From Branchiostoma floridae (Eukaryota; Chordata; Leptocardii; Amphioxiformes; Branchiostomatidae), in the NCBI RefSeq assembly GCF_000003815.2, contig NC_049989.1:8460251-8524250 (forward strand): a stretch of 64,000 bases of DNA, read 5' to 3'. Position numbers and translations under genes: made by a program. The notes under the pieces were generated by a model that was not told the origin of the DNA, searched no databases, and saw only the letters and a program-made list of their open reading frames with translations. Shown in pieces: positions 55,120 to 64,000 of the stretch; the stretch's first letter is position 1; each line of letters starts with the position of its first letter.

Positions 55120-58100
55120 TCATTTTCTTCTCTTGCGAATTTCCATCTTTGCAATAGCCTGCCTGTGGACCTCATCAGGACCGTCCGCCAATCGTAAAAT
55201 TCGCGCCCAAGAGTAGAACATAGCCAATGGGGTGTCTCCGCTCAGTCCCATCCCACCAAATGCCTGCAATGGACAAAAAACAATTACAGTTGCACTAAGC
55301 TTGTCTTTCAATTCGTGTCAATTCTGATGAAGATTACTTAACAATCAATTACATGTACTATTCTAATTACACAAGGCTGTGGTCTGGTCCACTGACTTTG
55401 TTTGTTTGATACGTGTAGTTTATACACTTGCAGTGCCCAGTGGCAAAAAGCGGGGTACTGCATACTGTATAAGTCATGAAAATTGAATATCTGATGTAAT
55501 TAAACTATGTGCTAGACACTTGCCTGCATGGATCTGTCAATCACTCTCTGTGCCATCCTGGGGGCAACGACCTTGATCATGGCTATCTCTGGTGCAGCAG
55601 CCTGAGTAGGTATGAGGAAACATCTTATAACACAGTACAAAATTAGCAGTAAAGTCTTAAAATTGGTAGGTTGACATGATTGCCATTTTCAAACTTTCTA
55701 TCCATCATCTACATACATGCTTGGATTTCTATAAAATGATGTCAATTACAATATCTTCAGATTCCATTCAAATACAAAGCTTAGATTCCTGTTGATAGCT
55801 TCTTGACAATATGACTGCTTTTACTCTGAATTAGCCTGGTATCTAGCCGTATTACAGTCTCTTATGTCAGTCTCTTATGACAAATACGGTGAAGACAGAG
55901 AAGACTTGCAATTAGCTATAATACGGCTGGATACCTGGCTAATTCAAACTAACAATGAACTGAAAGTTTTATCAACTATCTAATTATTGCCCAAATGTGT
56001 AAGCAATACAGACACGATGAAAAAAAGATAAACTCTGCAAAGAGAAGGTTAGTTGAGGTACAAACCTTATTTCCCACAGTATCCATCATGTGAGCGGCCT
56101 TTAGTGTCAGGAGCCTCGCCTGGTCGATCTCTATCCGAGACTCCGCGATGTCTGCCATGATGGTCCCCTGATTCGCCAAAGGCTTTCCAAATGCCACCCG
56201 CTCTTGTACCTTATAACAAGATAAAAAAAGTTATTAATGTTTTCCAATGGCCAATATATTTTTGCTTCTTCAGTGCTAGCGATGAATAGGATGCAGTGGA
56301 AAAAGATGAAGGAAGACTGAGTGCTGATGCAGTGTGTCCAGACCACTGCATCAGCAGAACACAGTGTACTACTACTACTAGTGCTTGACCTGCAACTTGA
56401 GATAATGCTTCACAAATAAACAAATGATCAGCATAAAAGACAAAAATGAAAAAGACACTTTGAACATTTTCAAAAAGTGGGCCAAAAGTTGAAAACATCA
56501 AGGAAAACAAATTTTCAAACACTGTTATTTCAAATAGTAAGTTTTACTGAATGAATTGATGACAAGCAGATAAAGAAATTTAAAAGAAACAACAAGGGGG
56601 GACTATGCTTTTTTTTTCAAACATCTTTCAAGACTTTTAGACAGGGTTTTTGCGGGATAGAAGACAGCAGTGTTTCCTACCCTGTCGATCATCAGTTCCA
56701 GAGAGCGCTCTGCTGAACCAATCAGACGCATGCAGTGGTGGATGCGTCCCGGCCCCAGACGTCCCTGGGCGATCTCGAACCCTCTCCCCTCCCCCAGGAG
56801 CAGGTTCTTCGCTGGAACTCTGACATTCTCAAAAATGACCTCTGCATGACCCCCTGTATGGCAAAGACCCATTGTAACAATGTGTCGCTATTGATGTTTA
56901 CCTGTACCACTCACAGTTTAATATTACGACAACCACATAGCCCCTAAAAATTATTCTTAGGACCACAGCCTTTTTGAGGTTGTAAGAGCAGTGGCTGTAG
57001 TTTTTTTTCTTATTCCCGTTGACATAAAAGACAGGCATAGTGGTGGCGCACTCAAGTTGGCAACTTATATTCACGCCACCACTATACATATATACAAAGA
57101 CATAGGCATACACTGAACTAAGCGAAATACAAAATTAAGAAAGATATAAATAATACTGACAACAACTAAAAATTAAAATTAATGATGTGTATAACAAAAG
57201 TTGATATGTGCACATGCCATCCCCTACCCCAGTAACATTAAAGATCAACTAAGTTGGTATGGCAGTGGAAGGTAAAGCCTAAGTCACTTCTTCTACCACC
57301 TTTTACCTCCCCCGTACTTGTTAAGTCAGGTAGACATTTATATTATACCTCAGTGAAGTTATGTTAAATCCCTTTCCCAAGTGCACAATGTCTAGCAGGA
57401 ATCAAACCCCAGACTACTCAATCCTTTTTTTCTGCTAGCCTAAGCACTCAATACCACATAAATGCATTAACACCCATTGATTCCAAAGGGTTAAATGTTA
57501 AAGACATTAGTGAGTGCTTTACAGTTCAGATACCAGTATAACTGAAAAGGAAAATAACACTTATATGAAACATAATTACCCGGAGCGTCGTCATAGCCAA
57601 AGACAGACAGTGGCCTGACGACCTTGACCCCCGGTGTGTCCATGGGTACTAAAATCATGGACTGCTGCTTGTGCCTGTCTGCTGCTGGGTCTGTCTTCCC
57701 CATGAAGATACACAGTTTACACCTGGGGTCCATACCACCTGAAAAACACATTTAAGGACTTTTTCAAACAGACAAACATGAAACGGTAAGGCCTAGAACC
57801 AACAAATTCAAATTGCAGAATTAGGAATCAATTACGTCTAGGAAAACAACCAAAGAATAAGTCTGTGTAATGCTTTTGTCACATGGAATTGTTAAGACGG
57901 AACCTGCCGGGCACTTCACAGGGTTTTTTTTTGGTCACTTTTGTGTGCTAGCCCTTCCATGGGACACCCTGTAGCTACCAGGCTATATATGGGCTTGGCT
58001 AGGCCTTGGATTTGGGAGTTAAAATCAAGTCAGGACATGGCGACAAAGCGACGCTGTGAACTAACTGTAAGATCACCAAGAGGTACCCCCCAGCACCCAG

Positions 58101-61100
58101 CAGTCCACTGGTAGAAATTTGGGACTTCGGAGCCCAAAGGACGCCAGTGCAGTTATTGTGATCGAAGCATTAACCTGCATGTTGTCGTTAATACCTGAGG
58201 TCCACCATTTATGCCCATTCAGTACATAGGTGTCCCCTTCTCTCACTATAGAGGCCTGAATATTGGTGGCATCAGAGGAGGCAACCTGTGGAGCAAAGAA
58301 AAGGAAAATCTCCCTAAATACTTGCATGACAGGACAGAGCGTGGTCAAACATTCAGATACCTTAATCTAAGACAGCCTACATAATAGATATATAATATGT
58401 TCCTAACATATGAAAAACAACATATAAAAGAAAACTAAATAAGTGCGGCAATAAAAATTATTGCCATGGCGGACGGTTTTATTGTTTATAAGTATTAATG
58501 ATTTTTGTTGTAGGTCTGTTGTATTTCCTTTCGCCTGGCTGTATGTATGAACATATGCACCTCTGTACCAAATTTTAGGTCATCTGGTTGTAATACAAGG
58601 GCACAGGGGCCCAAAATATACATTTTTAGTCAAAAATGGCCGAAAACCCCAAATTAACTTATATTGAGAAGTTGTCGAGGGGGTCCTGTGAGCATATATT
58701 CAATGCACCTCTGTACCAAATTTTAGGTCATTTGCCTTCAGGTATACAAGGGCATAGGAGCCAAACATATAAATGTTTAGTAAAAAAAATGCCCCAAAAC
58801 CCTAAAATGACTCATTTTTTAAGGAAGGAAGTGTTGATGGAGTCCTGTTGTCATGTACCTATGCACCAAATTTCAGGTCTTTAGGTTGTAATACCAGGGC
58901 ACAGGGGCCCAAAATATATATTTTTGGTGTAAAAATGACCAAATTATAACAATTTCTAAGGCCTCTATCAAAAAAATTATTTAAAAAACGACTGGGGTTC
59001 TAACAGGTTGAAACTGGTTCTAACTGGTTCAAACCGGTTCTAACAGGTTCTAACCGGTTCTAACCTGTTTAAACTGGTTCTGAGCGGTTCTAACCGGTTC
59101 TAACCGGTTCAAACCTGTTCTGACCGGTTCAAACCGGTTCAAACTGGTTCTGACCGGTTCTAACTGTTTTTGACCGGTTCTAACTGGTTCTAACTGGTTC
59201 TGACCGGTTCAAACTGGTTTTGACCGGTTCTGACCGGTTCAAACTGGTTTCGACCGGTTCTAACTGGTTCTGACCGGTTCTAACTGGTTCAAACTGGTTC
59301 TGACCGGTTGTAACTGGTTCTGACTGGTTGTAACTGGTTCTAACCGGTTCAGACCGGTAAAACCGGTTCTGACCGGTTCAAACTGGTTCTGACCGGTTCA
59401 AACTGGTTTTGACCGGTTCAAACTGGTTCAAACCGGTTCAAACTGGTTCTGACCGGTTCTAACTGGTTCAAACCGGTTCTGACCGGTTCTAACTGGTTTT
59501 GACCGGTTCAAACTGGTTCTGACCGGTTCAAACTGGTTCTAACTGGTTCAAACTGGTTCTGACCGGTTCAAACTGGTTTTGACCGATTCTGACTGGTTCT
59601 GACCGGTTCTAACTGGTTCTAACTGGTTCTGACCGGTTCAAACTGGTTCTGACCGGTTGTAACTGGTTCTGACTGGTTGTAACTGGTTCTAACCGGTTCT
59701 GACCGGTTCAAACCGGTAAAACCGGTTCTGACCGGTTCTAACTGGTTTTGACCGGTTCTGACCAGTTCAAACCGGTTCAAACCGGTTCTGACCGGTTCTA
59801 ACTTTTTTTTATTTATTATTGAACAACAAAGTACAGACAGGACAGAGATACACTCTAGTAGTAAGCTAATATTCACATCACCTTTTAAAAAAAGGATGAC
59901 TAACAAGAACAAATAAAGTGACAATATCGAAACAAATAATTCACAGCTATTTACATATAAGTCAGGTTACAAGGTAGTTGCAAAACGTTTGGTATGTACA
60001 ATATATGACTGGGTCAACTTTAGGATACTGCAGTTTGTATGATATGACAGAAAAGTTGAACCCCTTAAAAGTAAATGGATACGTGCTGATTCGGATAAAC
60101 TATTGAAATCAAGAGAATTGCCTAGCAGGTTCTGAAGATTGCGAAAAAAATGGTTCTGTATTGTTGGTAGGTAGTTCTGCTGTTCCCCATGGACAGGTCA
60201 ATTAGCATGCTTCAACCTTCGGGGAACTTCGGAAGGGGCTTTCAACCAACAGAAACCCTATTTCAGAGACATTAAGTCTCGGTATTCCTTGGGGCCATGC
60301 CTTCTATTTGGTAAAATACAACTACAATAATACTTTGAGGACATGTGTTGATACGTAGGTTATTGTTTGTGACAAAATTTTTGGCAAGTTTCGCATGTTT
60401 TCAGGCACTAATTTTGTCACAATCGGATAGCTTTCCAGATGTTATCTTTGCCCTGGCTGGCTGGAGTATCAGTTTGGTTTGGTTTGGTTAATGCCCTTCG
60501 GGGAACGGAAAAATGCAGATTGCAGATAAGCAGGATGCAACTACGCATGCCTGTGTAAAAATTCCACAGATGCCTGCGGAATTCTGGGAATTCTTGTCAA
60601 ACGGACGCACACTATAATGTTAGGCGGAGCCCCTGAGGCGTCCGCCAAAAAAAGGACCAACAAGACGTCAGCATGCCAAGGGAATCTCTCAAACTCTGAA
60701 ACACTCAATATCAGTAATTGTTGATAGCCATGCTCTTAGGACACAATTCTTCTGGCTTAGAGATGCTGCACTAATAGAGGAATAACAATTCAGAGGGCTG
60801 CAATTTCATCAGGTGTATATACACTACTGACCTTTGGTTCAGTCATGGCAAAGCATGACCGGATACTTCCATCCAACAGTCTGTCTAGCCACTCCCTCTG
60901 TTGTTCAGGGCTCCCATACTTCACTAGCACCTCCATGTTCCCAGTATCAGGGGCAGAGCAGTTAAACACCTGCAGCAAATCATCATGCAAAGCTTTTTCA
61001 TTTATTCTGAATAGAGGAAATTATCATGCCATTAGACAGGGTTGGTAAATAGATTCCCCGTATGTGATGACTTGTTGTTTTTTTGTACACTTTGATGCCT

Positions 61101-64000
61101 TAAATTATATCAATGCTGATTATCATTTATCATTGTGAGAAAGTCACCAAGTATAGAGAAACTACAAATCTGTGTATTAGCTTAGATGCTATCAGTTTAG
61201 ATTCAACCAACTTTCTATCTGTGTTTTCTTATGTTATTCACTCAGAAATCAGAAAAACCTAATTTCAGCAAAAATATATGTTTATTCACTGCACGGTCTG
61301 GCTGAAAATGTTGTACAGCAGCCTGTAGCCCAATTAGCCTGTCATCATTAAAGGGCATGTCACATGCAGACAAGTCAACACAGGATATAACATTTAGATA
61401 TAGACATAAAACAATTTAACTGGTACAATACGATGAAGACAACCATATCTACAGTATCTATACTATATAGTATCTTTGGTAGCAAGATCTATAACGCTAA
61501 AGATATTTTAAAAATTACCTCTGGTGCAAATACGGACCGCCCCATGGTCTCACACAGGTGTGCATACTCCACATTAGTGAGACCAGCCCCAAACTTGACC
61601 TCAGGGTCAGCTTCCCTGGGTAGGAACAAGTTCCACAGCCCACTGGCCTTTGCCTCTGCCTGTAGGCAATAAGTCAGCCTGAATATTCAACTTAATGTAC
61701 TGTCAGTAGTATTTAATTTGTGAGAGATCATCCTAGGAGACCCAACTTTCAGTGTTTTAATAACAACAGTTAATTGTAAAATGCACCACTGTAAGAAGGA
61801 GACATGAGTCTTGAGTTTTCAGTCGAAACAATTAAGTTTGACCGTAGAAACTTGGCTGAAATTACAGCTATAAACTCTACTCTACTTTCTTCTTGTTACT
61901 TTCTCGAACCGGTAAGAGCCCAAATGTGTAAACCCCTCCTAATATAAACTGGTCATTTTCCACTTGCTCCAAAATCCAGACCACTAATTTTTCAGGTAAT
62001 TTTTTTTCGAAACAGTCCAATAAGAAGGAAAAAAACCAGTTTTGTACCAGTATGTCATACCTTTACCCACCCCTGTATGTGACATGAATGTGGACTTATT
62101 ATAAGTACCTTCAGCTCCTCCACAAGAGGATGTGGGTTCCACCTCTCTGCTGAGTTCTGGTGAGCCTCCAGTGTCTCCTCGTTAGGGTAGATGTGTTTGT
62201 CCATGAACTTTTTCAGTTTGTAATGAATGTTCTTCACATCCTCGAGCAGACTCTCAGGGGTGACAGCTACAAGTCCTGAAACACAGTACACACAATCATG
62301 TTATGTTGCACACGATGAAAGTTTCTTTTTCAGTCAAGCAAATCAATGTTTGACTGATAATGGTACAAAGCAGGTGCTGGTAACATTTTGGACATGCTAA
62401 GGAAGAAAATGACTTCTGCTGTCTCAAAACTGATCATTGTTAAAACATGAATGTACAGTTACAGTGCTAGTTAAGGCTAAGAACACAGAAATTATGGCAC
62501 AGTACATGTATGTCAATAGCAAAAGTACTTGACCGAAGAAGAAGTCTCATTAAAAAATACACCTTAAGAGGCACTTAAGAATAATAAAATAAGTTTTTTA
62601 TCATAATCTATATGACGTTAGGATAAAAATTTCATAAAATGACTGTCAAGAATAATGTTCATGAGCGCACGTGCCAATGACCAGCAAATACATTCAATTT
62701 GGTGTAATAACTTGCAAGTAATTGTTAATGATGGCAGTGGGCCAGTGGCATAAAAACTATTTAATAAAATGCCAGGTATAAAATATGATGTAAATAGATA
62801 AACTGTCACTTCTTGCTAAATTGAAACCTAATAACAAAAAATATCACATCAAATCAAATATACACTGCTCTGAAATCTAAGATTAATTATATACAGTATA
62901 ATACCATGGCAATGACATGCACATTGCATAATATAATATGTACATGTAATGTTGCCATGTCCTACCAAGAACCCACTTTTGGAAGTTACCACAAACCTGC
63001 TGGGGTTCCCTCATGACCAGCATGCCTCAACTCACTACCTATCCCATCAGTCCCTCTGTTACTGGCATGTACGTTACTGAGAGAGCTGTAGTGCCGTGTA
63101 CCAGAATTGTCCTGCGGCGTGTTGAAGACTCGGAAGCCCTCCCGCGTGGCAAACTTCCAGGCTAACTCGGCTGCCTCCTTTGCCATGATGCCCACTGAAA
63201 TGGCCTGTTTGGAGCTGGCTTGGCCTATTTACGGAGACACATTTTTGAAGGTTAGACACCCAGGAAAACAATGTCTAAAGGCACATAAATCCCTACAAAT
63301 TAAAGGTACATCTGTACAGATCTAGAGAGTCAATTTCAAGTGACATCCATTGCTCTTCTTCATCATTACTACTAGAATGAACTGGCATAAAAAATTAAGA
63401 CTAGTACATAACATGTAATTAAATAACTGGGGAAAATGTCACGGTCACTAACTCAGAAAAGTTGTGAAAACCATGGCAAGAAAGTTCTCTCTCACTTGTA
63501 ATAATTATATAAAGATTAGGACCTCATTTTAGCTGTAAGAAAGGTTCTTTACAAAAATTAGGAATTTCTAGGATAACGCGAGAGAAGGAAAAACTAATGA
63601 TCATTTTCAATCTTTTCAAATTAATTTGCAGTTCATGGAAGACATACTTTGAGACACCAAAAGTGATTAATAAATGTAATTACATACAATCACAACATAT
63701 GTATTGTAACATGAGCCATGGTGCTGGATTCCAAACTGTTTTCCTTATTCACCATGACGTCATCTGTGCACAACCAACTTAATTACCTGACAGCAGGTAA
63801 TTGTTCCATAAATATATTCATGGTGAGAAGTTCCATATAACAGGAGGGGGTACAGATATGGCCCAAAAGTGTTAATTGAATGATGCAAATTGGTGTCATC
63901 AACCTCCTTGATCATAAGCATTGTTAAGTTTTCACACATGTATACCTTGTGTAGCTCTCTTGTACACTCCCTGTAGAATAGCAGCCACACGGAAGAAACT
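55120..64000 (-). CDS. ACAD10: ACAD10-like acyl-CoA dehydrogenase, 5' part outside the window
   Basis: Eleven minus-strand exons in view: 64000-63946, 63224-62997, 62275-62109, 61659-61519, 60969-60832, 58285-58195, 57738-57580, 56853-56681, 56209-56066, 55601-55524, 55263-55120; 505 aa in a continuous frame. The first ([15 protein letters not shown]) is the end of an aminoglycoside-phosphotransferase-like kinase domain, which precedes the dehydrogenase in ACAD10 and ACAD11. A linker ([14 protein letters not shown]) and an acyl-CoA dehydrogenase follow: [92 protein letters not shown]. The Glu of the MCAD YEGT motif is Asp, as I recall for ACAD10/11. The [15 protein letters not shown] segment looks closer to ACAD10 (mitochondrial) than ACAD11. 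The C-terminus (RKRRK) has no peroxisomal SKL signal. Intron 10 is GC-AG. Confidence 0.92.
55827..55946. mobile_element. 120-bp inverted-repeat MITE in an ACAD10-like intron
   Basis: TGAATTAGCCTGGTATCTAG at one end and its imperfect reverse complement CTGGATACCTGGCTAATTCA at the other; the middle has CAGTCTCTTATG twice. Confidence 0.8.
57190..57445. repeat. Dispersed repeat family B, second copy
   Basis: Contains TTTTACCTCCCC, a GTCAGGTAGACA block, CTTTCCCAAGTGCACAA and AATCAAACCCCAGACT, the last resembling a tRNA-type B box, as in SINE-like dispersed repeats. Compare 6745-6960. Confidence 0.45.
58562..58950. repeat. Three tandem units of about 148 bp
   Basis: CTGTACCAAATTTTAGGTCA at 58563 and 58710, and a diverged GCACCAAATTTCAGGTC at 58861, each followed by GGGCAYAGG-GCC and AAAATG-CC text. 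Confidence 0.8.
58996..59802. repeat. 10-bp minisatellite of ACCGGTTCNA units
   Basis: About 80 units of GGTTCTGACC / GGTTCAAACT / GGTTCTAACC at an almost exact 10-bp period over 800 bp, in the intron between ACAD10-like exons 5 and 6. Minus-strand open frames (repeating Glu-Pro-Val-Arg-Thr) are artefacts. Confidence 0.97.
59803..60195 (-). mobile_element. 3' end of a non-LTR retrotransposon (truncated)
   Basis: On the minus strand an open frame of about 67 codons from about 60197 to a TAA near 59970 reads [11 protein letters not shown], then [12 protein letters not shown] and a terminal IVHTKRF, like the extreme C-terminus of LINE reverse-transcriptase proteins. It is followed by a short 3' UTR, AATAAATAAA and an A-run directly abutting the minisatellite. 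A 5'-truncated LINE copy fits. The family cannot be named. Confidence 0.55.

Noticed and set aside
57036-57085. Hairpin CATAGTGGTGGCG / CGCCACCACTATA as a structured RNA
   Set aside because: A short inverted repeat in an intron with no conservation evidence; more likely a MITE remnant.
57380-57420. tRNA gene (B-box-like AATCAAACCCC)
   Set aside because: No cloverleaf or A box could be built; it fits a decayed dispersed repeat.
58990-59810. CRISPR array
   Set aside because: The repeats are short and direct with no unique spacers, in an intron of a eukaryotic gene.
59619-59924. Minus-strand protein rich in EPVRTG repeats
   Set aside because: Translation of the 10-bp minisatellite plus the tail of a retrotransposon.

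Overview
This is a 64 kb piece of an animal nuclear genome. Genes are split by many short-to-medium GT-AG introns, intergenic DNA is AT-rich, and there are many small inverted-repeat (MITE-like) elements and several micro- and minisatellites. The conserved proteins (HDAC6-like, IQCB1, VKORC1, ACAD10-like) resemble vertebrate orthologues closely, but the introns are compact and one single VKOR gene is seen. A cephalochordate (amphioxus, Branchiostoma-like) is my best guess; this is inference, not proven from the window. No prokaryotic features, CRISPR array or convincing tRNA/rRNA gene was seen. There is an assembly gap of N at 14745-14946.

Layout. 0-4 kb: two KCTD/BTB-T1 genes in tandem on +, the first apparently broken by a frameshift. 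5.3-7.8 kb: a secreted C1q-domain protein with a Thr/Ala-rich linker (+). 3.9-9.7 kb: dispersed and duplicated repeats, including an inverted-repeat element with a matching empty site. 10.1-14.3 kb: IQCB1 (-), six exons. 15.3-26.8 kb: an HDAC6-like deacetylase (+) with two catalytic domains, divergent from IQCB1 across about 1 kb. It has a duplicated exon that must be spliced mutually exclusively, and two introns filled with minisatellites carrying decoy splice acceptors. 26.8-31.4 kb: no gene recognised; a duplicated block with CCAAT boxes. 31.5-33.0 kb: VKORC1 (-), three exons. 34.3-44.4 kb: an unrecognised secreted Cys-rich protein (-), seven exons. Its introns contain two complete genes on the opposite strand: a single-exon carboxylesterase-type protein (36.2-37.8 kb) and a three-exon gene for an unrecognised 224-residue protein (41.6-43.0 kb). 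47.2-51.7 kb: a laminin-G type I membrane protein (-) with two consecutive, phase-matched transmembrane exons and a PPxY-rich tail. 55.1-64 kb: an ACAD10-like protein (-), cut by the window end, with a GC-AG intron and an intronic 10-bp minisatellite.

The genes do not form one pathway. All exon models below were built by hand from splice consensus, reading phase and remembered family similarity. Each complete multi-exon model closes with a length divisible by three.
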